A stretch of 64,000 nucleotides of DNA from the NCBI RefSeq assembly GCF_001559075.2, contig NZ_CP014015.2, positions 2,914,001 to 2,978,000 on the forward strand. Direction: 5' to 3'. Under the pieces are notes generated by a model that made no database searches, was not told the DNA's origin, and worked only from the letters and a program-made list of their open reading frames with translations. Made by a program: the position numbers and the translations under genes. This DNA comes from Citrobacter amalonaticus (GTDB lineage Bacteria > Pseudomonadota > Gammaproteobacteria > Enterobacterales > Enterobacteriaceae). Positions 39,445-48,397 of this stretch are shown piece by piece; positions within the stretch are counted from its first letter, which is position 1; each line of letters starts with the position of its first letter.

Positions 39445-39911
39445 TTTTAGCTCACGATATATATGCTGAAACGAACCCTGTATTTTGCTCGTTTTTATTA
39501 TCGGGGTTTTGTGATTTCTATAATACTTCCATTGAGATAAATCCAGAAATTCCTCTCATCTACTTAGTTCTTCCTATTGTTTTATCAGAGGATTTAAGTT
39601 CAACATTTTTAGGATGCAATATAAAGACTGGTTTGCTAGTTTGGTTGGAAAGGAATCCAAGTGTGCTTAATGAATTAACTAAGCGAGTAAACTCTACATT
39701 AGCTATTACAACTGAAGCCATTAGATTTGGATGTATTTCAAAAATATTGAAATTAAATGTTGATGGAACAGTAGTTGGAAATAATATTAAGCTAGAGCGT
39801 CTTATGAAAGACAATAGTCTATCCCTAAAGAAAACACGTTTATTAGCTTATTGGTTTTCTGAAATGGGATCAACGAGGGCCACTTTTGAAGCTATGGGAC
39901 TTACGTTATGA
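39441..39911 (+). CDS. ABC-3C system middle component
   Basis: 156 residues, mainly alpha/beta, no membrane segments or known catalytic motif. Features include a C-terminal LKKTRLLAYWFSEMGSTRATFEAMGL segment. Its size, lack of enzymatic motifs and position between the nuclease-like gene and a DUF3732 ATPase match the middle component of ABC three-component systems. It overlaps both neighbours by ATGA (39441-39444 and 39908-39911), so all three are translationally coupled. Sequence alone would not identify it; context does. Confidence 0.65.
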   Translation: MILAHDIYAETNPVFCSFLLSGFCDFYNTSIEINPEIPLIYLVLPIVLSEDLSSTFLGCNIKTGLLVWLERNPSVLNELTKRVNSTLAITTEAIRFGCISKILKLNVDGTVVGNNIKLERLMKDNSLSLKKTRLLAYWFSEMGSTRATFEAMGLTL

Positions 39912-41917
39912 AAAGATGGAATATCGAAAGAATCTTTTTTTTTGGGGTTGAAGATTTATTTCGTGAGATCCAATTTGATGTTGGTAAAGTTAATATTATT
40001 ACTGGAGCCTCGGGAACAGGTAAATCCGCAATAATAAAAGCAATTGATTATTGCTTGGGCTCTTCTTCGTGTGAATTACCCGCTTATATTAAGCGCCATT
40101 GTACCGTTGTGGGAGTTAGATGGTCAAAAGGGAAGGACCAGTTGATTGTGTGTCGCCAAATTCCTCCCGTTGGTAAAAAATCAAGTGATTGTATGTATAT
40201 TACTTCGGGGCGAGAACTCTCTGTTCCAAAGAATATTAAAGAACTTGAGGGGCGTACTACAGTATCTGCAGCAAAAGCTATTTTAGAGCGAGCTTTTCAG
40301 ATTGGCGACTTAAATAATGATTTAGACTCTAATCGTCAATATACAGAGAAAGCTACAGTTCGACATATAACACCATACATATTTGTTACGAAGGAAGTTA
40401 TAGATAGCGAAACAGTACTCCTTCATGGCTTGGACGATAATAAAAAATCCCCAGCAATTATCTCAACTCTTCCTTATTTTTTAGGCGTAAGTTCAGAAGC
40501 TTCAGTCGTTGCTGAAAAACGTTTGCGCCAGCTTCGTAGAGTACTGGAAATTGAAAGTAGCAGAGTAGAAGCTCGCCGTTCAAAAGATGGGTTAGTAAAA
40601 CAACGTTTAAGAGTTCTTTTAGCAGAAGCCCAAGAAATAGGATTGTTATCAGAGAGAGATTTATATGGTATTGATGAGCATGAGCTTATTTTTTTATTAA
40701 AAAGCACCATGAATAACCCCATGGATACTTTAAATTATCCTGACGAGAATGAGCTTTCAGAGTTACATGATTATCGAAAAAATATCCTACATGATCTCAA
40801 TCGAACTAAACGTAAGAAACGTGCAATGTTCATGGCATTGAAAGAATCAAATGATTATCAATGTGCTATTAAAAAACAACATGAGAAGTTAAGGATAGCT
40901 GAGTATTTGAACTTGTCAGAAATCCCTACAACATGTCCCATTTGCAACTCTGAAACTAAGAAAGGTGCAGAAGTTGCTCAAAAGATAAAACATTCACTTG
41001 AGGTTTTAAGTTCTGAAAATAGTGAGGTTGGGCGAATCAAACCTCATCTTAGCTTACAAATGGATGAACTATCTGAAGGTGAAATTAACCTTAGTTTAAA
41101 ACTTAGAGAAGTTGATGCAGCAATTGAATCAAAATTATCTCAAATACAGAATGGAAAAAGACTAACTAGTTTAGCTCAAATGCATGCTTATTTTCGTGGT
41201 AAAGCTAGTTTTTTCCTCGAGACACTCGATGATAGGTTATTACATTCTGCAAAAGACTTAAGTGGCTTGCAAGGTGAAATCAATAAGTTAGAGTCTGTTG
41301 TAGACCTAGATAACAGAAGGGTAAGGTTACAGAGAGCGGAGAACTTGATTTCTAACTTTTCTAATCAAGCATTTCAAATGCTACCGAGAGAAGAACCTTG
41401 TACTAATGCTGAAATATTATTCTCTTCCAGAGAGCCTAAAGTTAGTCTCGTAGAGAAAGGTCCTTATGGTTCTATTTTATCAATGGCTGATATTGGTTCT
41501 GATCAAAACTACTTAGCTGTTCACATAGCATTATCATTTGGTTTGCAGCGGTATTTTGCAAAAGAAGAACGTCCTATTCCTGGATTGTTAGTGTTAGATC
41601 AATTGAGCCGGCCATATTTTTCTAATTCGCCTAGTAAAATAAATATTAATTCTAATGCTCATGAAGAAGATGAATCAAATGGCGTAGATGAAACTCAAAT
41701 AAACTCTAATGATGAAGACTTTAGGGCAATGAGAAAACATATTAATTTTCTCTTTGATGAGGTCAATAGAGAGGAAGGATTACAGGTTATATTATTAGAG
41801 CACGCTTATTTTGTAGATGATGTTCGATATGTTGAAGCAACAAAACAACGTTGGACTAGAGAATCTGGGGAGGCCTTGATTCCTAAAAGCTGGAAACGTA
41901 GGGCAGACTATAAATAA
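39908..41917 (+). CDS. ABC-3C system ATPase, DUF3732 SMC/Rad50-like
   Basis: 669 residues. Walker A is GASGTGKS (residues 33-40). A long charged coiled-coil region (about 205-480) is interrupted near residues 343-346 by a CPIC zinc-hook-like motif. The C-terminal lobe has MADIGSDQNYLAVHIALSFG, the DUF3732 signature region, then a Walker B LLVLDQLSRPYF near residue 560. A Gln follows the Asp where canonical ABC enzymes have Glu, as I recall for DUF3732 proteins. An acidic Asn-rich insert (about 575-605) precedes the final HAYFVDD. It is likely the DNA-bound or sensing ATPase of the system. Confidence 0.8.
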   Translation: MKRWNIERIFFFGVEDLFREIQFDVGKVNIITGASGTGKSAIIKAIDYCLGSSSCELPAYIKRHCTVVGVRWSKGKDQLIVCRQIPPVGKKSSDCMYITSGRELSVPKNIKELEGRTTVSAAKAILERAFQIGDLNNDLDSNRQYTEKATVRHITPYIFVTKEVIDSETVLLHGLDDNKKSPAIISTLPYFLGVSSEASVVAEKRLRQLRRVLEIESSRVEARRSKDGLVKQRLRVLLAEAQEIGLLSERDLYGIDEHELIFLLKSTMNNPMDTLNYPDENELSELHDYRKNILHDLNRTKRKKRAMFMALKESNDYQCAIKKQHEKLRIAEYLNLSEIPTTCPICNSETKKGAEVAQKIKHSLEVLSSENSEVGRIKPHLSLQMDELSEGEINLSLKLREVDAAIESKLSQIQNGKRLTSLAQMHAYFRGKASFFLETLDDRLLHSAKDLSGLQGEINKLESVVDLDNRRVRLQRAENLISNFSNQAFQMLPREEPCTNAEILFSSREPKVSLVEKGPYGSILSMADIGSDQNYLAVHIALSFGLQRYFAKEERPIPGLLVLDQLSRPYFSNSPSKININSNAHEEDESNGVDETQINSNDEDFRAMRKHINFLFDEVNREEGLQVILLEHAYFVDDVRYVEATKQRWTRESGEALIPKSWKRRADYK

Positions 41918-42263
41918 TAATGCAGAAAAGTGAGTTTATGCTTTACAGCCTTAAATAAGAGTGTGTAGTTTAAATTGGTTACATGCTCTTTTTCTCTCTA
42001 ATATTAATTTTTATTATGCTGAAGTTATCACTTGGAGTATCCGCCCTAGCAGTTTTACCCCACGCTTTCTTAGCTTAACCCTTCATTTTTAAATGATCTT
42101 TCGCCCAACTTTGGCCTGAAATCCTACTCCATTAAACAACTGAATTCCGGCATGATATGACTCTGTTCAGAGTTATATCGATTCTCATATGCGTTTTATC
42201 GAATATATGTTTGATCTTATTTACTTACAGTGTATTATATTTTTTAGACATTCAGGAGGCTCA
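41918..42263 (+). promoter_or_regulatory. Intergenic region with probable ars promoter and ArsR operator
   Basis: 346 bases between the ABC-3C operon and arsR. The segment gaatatatgtttgatcttat at 42201-42220 resembles the ArsR-binding sequence of E. coli ars operons (atatatgtttttgactt). It lies about 45 bases before the arsR ATG. The rest is AT-rich without a supported gene. Confidence 0.6.
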
Positions 42264-42614
42264 ATGACACTAACTTCCCTACAGCTCTTCAAAAACCTTT
42301 CCGATGAGACTCGTTTGGGCATTGTGTTGCTGCTTAGAGAGATGGGAGAGCTGTGCGTGTGCGACCTTTGTACTGCGCTAGAACAGTCACAGCCCAAGAT
42401 CTCCCGCCACCTGGCAATGCTCCGGGAAAGTGGTCTATTGCTGGATCGCAAGCAGGGCAAGTGGGTTCACTACCGCTTATCCCCGCATATTCCTTCCTGG
42501 GCTGCTCAGGTGATTGAGCAGGCCTGGTTAAGCCAACAGGACGACGTACAGGCCATCGCCCGTAAGCTGGCATCGGCAAACTGCTCTGGTAGCGGTAAGG
42601 CTGTTTGCATCTAA
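42264..42614 (+). CDS. arsR: Arsenite-responsive repressor ArsR
   Basis: 116 residues from the ATG at 42264 (MTLTSLQLFKNLSDETRLG) with caggagg upstream. ArsR/SmtB winged helix with the metalloid site CVCDLC (Cys30, 32 and 35) in helix alpha3. It represses the operon until As(III) or Sb(III) binds. It is very similar to plasmid R773-type ArsR. First gene of arsRDABC. Confidence 0.95.
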   Translation: MTLTSLQLFKNLSDETRLGIVLLLREMGELCVCDLCTALEQSQPKISRHLAMLRESGLLLDRKQGKWVHYRLSPHIPSWAAQVIEQAWLSQQDDVQAIARKLASANCSGSGKAVCI

Positions 42615-42661
42615 AAAATTTGCCTGAACATATATGTTTTTCCAAATGTGAGGTATTCAGA

Positions 42662-43024
42662 ATGAAGACGTTAACGGTGTTTGACCCGGCAATGTGCTGC
42701 AGTACCGGCGTATGTGGCTCAGATGTCGATCAGGTTCTGGTTGATTTTTCTGCTGATGTGCAGTGGCTGAAAGGACGTGGTGGACAGGTTGAACGTTACA
42801 ACCTGGCGCAGCAGCCCATGAGCTTTGTGCAGAATGAGAAAGCGAAAGCATTCCTCGAAGCATCTGGAGCAGAAGGTCTTCCGCTACTGCTGTTGGACGG
42901 TGAAACGGTGATGGCAGGGCGATACCCAAAACGTGCTGAGCTGGCTCGCTGGTTCGGTATTCCGCTGGAGAAGGTAGGGTTAGCTCCCACCAGCTGCTGT
43001 GGTGGTAATACTTCCTGTTGCTGA
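42662..43024 (+). CDS. arsD: Arsenite metallochaperone ArsD
   Basis: 120 residues from the ATG at 42662 (MKTLTVFDPAMCCSTGVCG). Thioredoxin-like fold with Cys12, Cys13 and Cys18, the As(III)-binding triad, and the C-terminal vicinal pairs TSCCGGNTSCC. It passes arsenite to ArsA and weakly regulates the operon. Ends 17 bases before arsA. Confidence 0.95.
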   Translation: MKTLTVFDPAMCCSTGVCGSDVDQVLVDFSADVQWLKGRGGQVERYNLAQQPMSFVQNEKAKAFLEASGAEGLPLLLLDGETVMAGRYPKRAELARWFGIPLEKVGLAPTSCCGGNTSCC

Positions 43025-43041
43025 ATATGTCAGGAGGACAT

Positions 43042-44793
43042 ATGAAATTCTTACAGAATATCCCACCTTACCTGTTTTTTACCGGTAAGGGAGGTGTAGG
43101 TAAAACTTCTATTTCCTGCGCGACGGCAATCCGCCTTGCTGAACAGGGTAAGCGGGTTTTGCTGGTCAGTACCGATCCGGCCTCCAATGTCGGTCAGGTG
43201 TTCGATCAGGCTATCGGTAATACCATTCGCCCTGTGACGGCAGTTCCTGGGCTTTCTGCTCTGGAGATTGACCCGCAGGAAGCCGCCCAGCAATACCGCG
43301 CCAGAATCGTTGATCCTATCAAAGGTCTTCTGCCTGATGACGTTGTTAACAGTATCAGCGAGCAGCTTTCAGGAGCCTGTACCACTGAGATTGCGGCGTT
43401 TGATGAGTTCACCGGCTTATTGACAGACGCTTCCCTGCTGACCCGTTTCGATCACATCATTTTTGATACAGCGCCGACGGGCCACACGATTCGCCTTCTC
43501 CAGCTTCCCGGTGCCTGGAGTAGCTTCATTGAAAGTAATCCAGATGGTGCTTCCTGTCTTGGCCCAATGGCCGGGCTGGAAAAGCAGCGTGAGCAGTATG
43601 CTCATGCAGTAGAGGCGTTGTCCGATCCTGAACGTACCCGCCTGGTTCTGGTTGCACGACTGCAAAAATCTACGCTGCAGGAAGTCGCCCGCACCCATGA
43701 AGAACTGGCTGCAATTGGCCTGAAAAATCAGTACCTGGTTATTAATGGTGTGCTGCCTAAAACCGAAGCTGAACATGACGCCCTGGCCGCTGCGATATGG
43801 CAACGTGAGCAGGAGGTACTGGCAAATCTTCCTGCCGGTTTATCTGAGCTACCGACAGATACCCTATTACTACAGCCAGTCAATATGGTTGGTGTTTCAG
43901 CCTTGAAGGGACTGCTGGATACCGGTTCTGAGGCATTACCGCTCCCGGTAACGAACATCCAGTACACGCCTGAAAACTTATCGCTCTCTGACCTGGTCGA
44001 TGATATCGCTCGCAGTGAGCACGGCCTGATTATGTTGATGGGCAAAGGTGGCGTAGGTAAAACCACGATGGCAGCGGCTATCGCCGTCAGGCTGGCAGAC
44101 ATGGGATTTGACGTGCATCTCACGACCTCTGATCCTGCTGCGCACCTGAGTACAACGCTGAACGGCAGCCTCAAAAACCTTCAGGTCAGCCGAATCAACC
44201 CTCACGATGAAACCGAACGTTATCGCCAGCATGTCCTTGAGACGAAGGGAAGAGATCTAGACGAAGCAGGGAAACGGCTGCTCGAAGAGGATTTACGTTC
44301 TCCTTGCACGGAAGAGATTGCGGTGTTCCAGGCGTTCTCACGCGTAATCCGTGAAGCAGGCAAACGGTTTGTGGTCATGGATACGGCACCTACCGGGCAT
44401 ACGCTATTACTGCTTGATGCTACCGGGGCTTATCACCGTGAGATTGCCAAGAAGATGGGGGATAAAGGTCATTTTACCACTCCGATGATGCAGCTTCAGG
44501 ACCCGGAACGCACCAAAGTCCTGCTGGTCACTCTGCCTGAAACCACACCGGTACTGGAAGCGGCAAGCCTACAGGCTGACCTTGAAAGAGCGGGGATTCA
44601 TCCGTGGGGCTGGATTATCAATAACAGCCTTTCCATTGCGGATACGCGTTCTCCGTTGCTTTGCCAGCGCGCCCGGCAGGAACGGCCTCAGATTGAGGCT
44701 GTTAAGAATCAGCACGCTGAGCGCATAGCGCTTGTTCCGGTGCTGGCGTCAGAGCCCGCCGGTATTAAAAAGCTCAGAGAGTTGATGAGTTAA
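43042..44793 (+). CDS. arsA: Arsenical pump-driving ATPase ArsA
   Basis: 583 residues from the ATG at 43042 with aggagg upstream. Two homologous halves, each with a deviant Walker A (GKGGVGKTS from residue 15 and GKGGVGKTT from about residue 334) and a DTAPTGH switch. Metal-site cysteines appear in GACTTE and SPCTEE. It energises ArsB-mediated arsenite export. A diverged second copy of its C-terminal half lies inverted at 46599-47336. Confidence 0.96.
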   Translation: MKFLQNIPPYLFFTGKGGVGKTSISCATAIRLAEQGKRVLLVSTDPASNVGQVFDQAIGNTIRPVTAVPGLSALEIDPQEAAQQYRARIVDPIKGLLPDDVVNSISEQLSGACTTEIAAFDEFTGLLTDASLLTRFDHIIFDTAPTGHTIRLLQLPGAWSSFIESNPDGASCLGPMAGLEKQREQYAHAVEALSDPERTRLVLVARLQKSTLQEVARTHEELAAIGLKNQYLVINGVLPKTEAEHDALAAAIWQREQEVLANLPAGLSELPTDTLLLQPVNMVGVSALKGLLDTGSEALPLPVTNIQYTPENLSLSDLVDDIARSEHGLIMLMGKGGVGKTTMAAAIAVRLADMGFDVHLTTSDPAAHLSTTLNGSLKNLQVSRINPHDETERYRQHVLETKGRDLDEAGKRLLEEDLRSPCTEEIAVFQAFSRVIREAGKRFVVMDTAPTGHTLLLLDATGAYHREIAKKMGDKGHFTTPMMQLQDPERTKVLLVTLPETTPVLEAASLQADLERAGIHPWGWIINNSLSIADTRSPLLCQRARQERPQIEAVKNQHAERIALVPVLASEPAGIKKLRELMS

Positions 44794-44840
44794 TTTTTTT
44801 GCATATACAGGGCGGCAAAGTCGCCCTGTCAGGAGGTTTT

Positions 44841-46130
44841 ATGTTACTGGCAGGCGCTATTTTTGTCCTGACCATTGTTTTGGTTATCTGGCAACCAAAG
44901 GGATTAGGGATCGGCTGGAGTGCAATGCTGGGCGCGGGACTGGCTCTGATATCTGGCGTTGTGCATGTGGGCGATATTCCGGTGGTGTGGAATATCGTCT
45001 GGAACGCGACGGCGACCTTTATTGCCGTGATTATTATCAGCCTGCTGCTTGATGAATCAGGCTTTTTCGAATGGGCGGCATTGCATGTTTCGCGCTGGGG
45101 TAACGGTCGTGGCCGTTTGCTCTTTACGTATATCGTTCTGCTCGGTGCAGCGGTGGCGGCACTGTTTGCCAACGATGGTGCGGCACTTATTCTGACGCCG
45201 ATAGTCATCGCCATGCTACTGGCATTAGGGTTCAGCAAAGGCACGACACTGGCATTCGTCATGGCTGCCGGGTTTATTGCCGATACAGCCAGCCTGCCGC
45301 TTATCGTGTCGAACCTGGTGAATATCGTCTCGGCGGACTTCTTTGGTCTGGGATTCACCGAATATGCGTCGGTAATGGTGCCGGTGGATATTGCAGCCAT
45401 TGCTGCCACGCTGGTTATGCTGCATCTGTTCTTCCGCAAGGATATTCCGCCGACTTACGATCTGGCTCTCCTTAAGACACCGACAAAAGCAATAAAAGAT
45501 CCTGCTACGTTCCGCACCGGCTGGATAGTTTTGATTCTTCTGCTGGTTGGTTTTTTCGTCCTCGAGCCGCTCGGGATTCCTGTAAGCGCAATTGCTGCAG
45601 TTGGGGCGGTAATACTGTTTACCGTGGCGAAACGAGGCCATGCCATTAACACCGGCAAAGTGCTACGTGGCGCACCCTGGCAGATCGTCATCTTCTCATT
45701 GGGGATGTACCTAGTGGTCTACGGTCTGCGCAACGCCGGGCTAACCGAATACCTTTCAGGTGTGCTGAACGTACTGGCGGATAGAGGACTCTGGGCTGCG
45801 ACGCTGGGTACTGGGTTCCTGACGGCTTTCCTGTCTTCCATCATGAACAACATGCCTACCGTGCTGGTTGGCGCTCTTTCTATTGATGGAAGCACTGCAA
45901 CTGGCGTTATTAAAGAGGCAATGATCTACGCCAACGTGATTGGCTGCGATCTGGGCCCGAAAATTACACCTATTGGTAGCCTGGCAACGCTGCTCTGGCT
46001 GCATGTACTTTCACAGAAGAATATGACCATCACCTGGGGATACTATTTCCGCACCGGGATCGTCATGACTCTGCCTGTGCTGTTTGTAACGCTGGCCGCG
46101 CTGGCGCTACGTCTCTCTTTCACTTTGTAA
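44841..46130 (+). CDS. arsB: Arsenite efflux pump ArsB
   Basis: 429 residues from the ATG at 44841 (MLLAGAIFVLTIVLVIW) with aggagg upstream. About twelve transmembrane segments and the ArsB signatures FANDGAALILTPIV and SSIMNNMPTVL. It exports As(OH)3 and Sb(OH)3 across the inner membrane, with ArsA when present. Intact. Confidence 0.96.
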   Translation: MLLAGAIFVLTIVLVIWQPKGLGIGWSAMLGAGLALISGVVHVGDIPVVWNIVWNATATFIAVIIISLLLDESGFFEWAALHVSRWGNGRGRLLFTYIVLLGAAVAALFANDGAALILTPIVIAMLLALGFSKGTTLAFVMAAGFIADTASLPLIVSNLVNIVSADFFGLGFTEYASVMVPVDIAAIAATLVMLHLFFRKDIPPTYDLALLKTPTKAIKDPATFRTGWIVLILLLVGFFVLEPLGIPVSAIAAVGAVILFTVAKRGHAINTGKVLRGAPWQIVIFSLGMYLVVYGLRNAGLTEYLSGVLNVLADRGLWAATLGTGFLTAFLSSIMNNMPTVLVGALSIDGSTATGVIKEAMIYANVIGCDLGPKITPIGSLATLLWLHVLSQKNMTITWGYYFRTGIVMTLPVLFVTLAALALRLSFTL

Positions 46131-46142
46131 TGAGATACTGAT

Positions 46143-46568
46143 ATGAGCAACATCACCATTTATCACAACCCGGCCTGCGGCACGTCGCGTAATACGCTGG
46201 AGTTGATCCGCAACAGCGGTAATGAGCCGACCGTTATTCTTTACCTTGAGACTCCACCTTCACGCGATGAGCTGGTCAAACTCATTGCGGATATGGGCAT
46301 TTCCGTCCGTGCTTTGCTGCGTAAGAACGTCGAGCCGTATGAGGAACTGGGTCTTGCAGAAGATAAATTTACTGACGACCAGCTCATTGACTTTATGCTG
46401 CAGCATCCGATTCTGATCAACCGTCCGATCGTAGTGACGCCACTGGGAACTAAACTTTGCCGTCCTTCCGAGGTCGTTCTGGATATCCTTCCAGATGCTC
46501 AGAAAGCAGCTTTCACCAAAGAAGACGGTGAAAAAGTCGTTGATGATGCAGGTAAAAGACTGAAATAA
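46143..46568 (+). CDS. arsC: Arsenate reductase ArsC (glutaredoxin-dependent)
   Basis: 141 residues. Catalytic Cys12 lies in HNPACGTSRNTLEL; Arg residues in LLRKN, LINRPIV and KLCRPSE form the oxyanion site. It reduces As(V) to As(III) for export, using glutaredoxin and glutathione. Last gene of arsRDABC, 12 bases after arsB, followed by a strong hairpin. Confidence 0.96.
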   Translation: MSNITIYHNPACGTSRNTLELIRNSGNEPTVILYLETPPSRDELVKLIADMGISVRALLRKNVEPYEELGLAEDKFTDDQLIDFMLQHPILINRPIVVTPLGTKLCRPSEVVLDILPDAQKAAFTKEDGEKVVDDAGKRLK

Positions 46569-46571
46569 AGA

Positions 46572-46596
46572 TGAAGGGGGCATTTGCCCCCTTCAT
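46572..46596. terminator. Terminator after arsC, shared with inverted arsA remnant
   Basis: Perfect stem tgaagggggca/tgcccccttca with a three-base loop, between the convergent arsC and arsA remnant. Confidence 0.85.
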
Positions 46597-46598
46597 TG

Positions 46599-47336
46599 TT
46601 ACTTCGCCATTTCTTCCAGCAGGTCAATACCAACCGGCTCTTCGCTCTGTAGCGCTGTTAATGCAATACGCTTTGCATACTGCTCTTCCACATCAGAGAT
46701 GAGAGGTAACTCGCGGTTCGCCCTGGTCTTCAGGAAAAGTGAAGACGGTTCAGCTGCCGCCAGGCTGTTATTAACAACCCATGCCCACGGCCCGATGCCA
46801 GCGCGACGCAGATCCTGCTGCAGGTTTGCTGCTTCCAGTACAGGTGTCGTTTCGGCAAGCGTCACGATAATCACCTTCGTCTTCTCCGGGTCCTGCAATT
46901 GCATCATTGGCGTCATCACATGGTCATGTGTTTGCCCCATCTGGCGCACCATTTCCCGGTGATAGGCTCCAGTCGCATCCAGTAGCAGAAGTGTGTGACC
47001 CGTTGGCGCGGTGTCCATAATGACAAAATGGTCGTCGGCCTCTTTGATGATCCGTGAGAATGTCTGGAAGACAGCAATCTCTTCAGTGCATGGCGAGCGG
47101 AGGTCTTCCTCCAGCACCGCCAGCCCTTCCGCATCTAACCCTTTGCCCTGATTTTCCAGAACAAAACGACGATAGTGCTCTGTCTCTACCTTCGGGTCGA
47201 TACGGCTGACCTGAAGATTGGGCAGCGAGCCATCCAGGGGAACACCACACCAGCGATCGTATGGCGCAGTCTGCACCGTTCTGGCACCTGTCAGACGACC
47301 ATTACCGTCGAGAGCGAGAAAGGATTTGACGAACAT
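46599..47336 (-). pseudogene. Truncated second arsA copy (C-terminal half) with a foreign 5' end
   Basis: The 245-residue frame matches the second half of ArsA from about residue 38 onward: DGSLPNLQVSRIDP, the SPCTEE cysteine and the second DTAPTGH switch. Both Walker A motifs are missing, so it cannot act as an ATPase. The first ~36 residues (MFVKSFLALDGNGRLTGARTV...) do not resemble ArsA and came from a fusion at a breakpoint. It is inverted relative to the intact arsA and visibly diverged from it, so it derives from another ars operon. Confidence 0.8.
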
Positions 47337-47548
47337 ATTCTAGGCTCCAGCCAACCAACACGCAGGCATAAGCCGTCCCTGAAGGGCAGACAAAAGCCAT
47401 GCGGTTGAAAGGTTTAAAGGGTTTGAGAGGGTGATAGTGCTGCGGTTGTCACACTATAGAGTTCTGGCGTAAAAAAGTCAGACATCTCGGCATTTATCAA
47501 CTCGTCCAACGCTCCTCTGAAATTTGCGGGATCGGTTTAGTTTCAGGT

Positions 47549-47566
47549 GGGGGCGCTGAGGCCCCC
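47549..47566. terminator. Hairpin downstream of the VOC gene
   Basis: A 6-bp GC stem (gggggc/gccccc) with a six-base loop just after the VOC stop codon. No T-run follows on either strand, so it may be only a weak terminator. Confidence 0.35.
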
Positions 47567-47578
47567 GATTTATCTTAC

Positions 47579-47971
47579 TCAGGATTGTGCGGTGTAATAG
47601 ACGAAAGCCAGCTTGTTGCCATCGGGATCTCTAACATAAGCGCTGTAGAAACCTTCGCCGTAATGCGGGCGCAGGCCAGGTGCTCCCTCGTCCGTGCCGC
47701 CCTGGTTTAAAGCGAGCGCGTGAAGCTGCTGGATATGTTCGGCAGAGCGGGCAATCAGGGCGACCATCACACCATTTCCGGTCGTGGCATCCTGTTTATC
47801 AAAAGGTCTGCCGATACCCAGTGCCGTCGTGTTATTACCGTTGAAAACGCCCCACCATGCGACGTCCTCATTCCTGCCGCCACGGGGATACCCCAGCATA
47901 TCCATCAGCGGATCGTAGAATGTAATGGCGCGTGGCAGGTCGTTGGTTCCAAGCATAATGTAAGAAAACAT
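47579..47971 (-). CDS. VOC-family (glyoxalase/bleomycin-resistance fold) protein, copy 1
   Basis: 130 residues with a single VOC domain: MFSYIMLGTNDLPRAITFYD at the start and FYSAYVRDPDGNKLAFVYY at the end, the latter holding the usual metal-ligand Glu/His-type positions. Function unknown; such proteins often travel with arsenic or mobile clusters. A paralogue of the same length lies at 50978-51370. A zinc-ribbon gene follows upstream on the same strand (48019). Confidence 0.85.
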   Translation of the reverse strand: MFSYIMLGTNDLPRAITFYDPLMDMLGYPRGGRNEDVAWWGVFNGNNTTALGIGRPFDKQDATTGNGVMVALIARSAEHIQQLHALALNQGGTDEGAPGLRPHYGEGFYSAYVRDPDGNKLAFVYYTAQS

Positions 47972-48018
47972 GGGCTCTCCTTAATGGATTCAGGGGGAGT
48001 GACTATAATCAGCTCAAA

Positions 48019-48270
48019 TCACTCGTCCGCTTTATGAGCCCAGGCGGGCATTGCCGTCAGATAACGTTTTGCCCGCTTCTGTGCTTCTTCCGGGCCGACT
48101 TTTTGCCAGGAATCAAGGAAGCTGGCTAAGCCTGATACCGCTTCTTCCCAGGGTTTAAGATTGCCGTTGCTGTCGCAGCAGTACGCGCAATATTTATCAC
48201 TGGCACTGTGTGCATCGGGTGCCGACATCGGCATTCCGCAAGCCTGACAGAACTGTTCATGTTGTGACAT
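48019..48270 (-). CDS. Small putative zinc-ribbon protein
   Basis: 83 residues. Two cysteine pairs, FCQACGMPM near the N-terminus and YCAYCCD about 18 residues later, form a likely zinc ribbon. A helical C-terminal tail is rich in Trp and Lys. Found next to VOC genes; function unknown. A decayed copy lies next to the second VOC gene (51594-51644), showing that the two genes form a duplicated module. Confidence 0.8.
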   Translation of the reverse strand: MSQHEQFCQACGMPMSAPDAHSASDKYCAYCCDSNGNLKPWEEAVSGLASFLDSWQKVGPEEAQKRAKRYLTAMPAWAHKADE

Positions 48271-48397
48271 ATGATGCTCCTTATGATGACATCCTGATTA
48301 ATAAACATACTGAATATGTATTGTGCAGGTGATGCATCAGATCAAAGCAAAGGCGAAGCTCCCGGTATCTCCAGTCAGAAATACCGGGAACCTGTTC

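Noticed and set aside
38233..41917. Retron or reverse-transcriptase system
   Set aside because: No reverse-transcriptase motif (YADD-like) occurs in any of the three proteins, and no msr/msd-like structure was seen.
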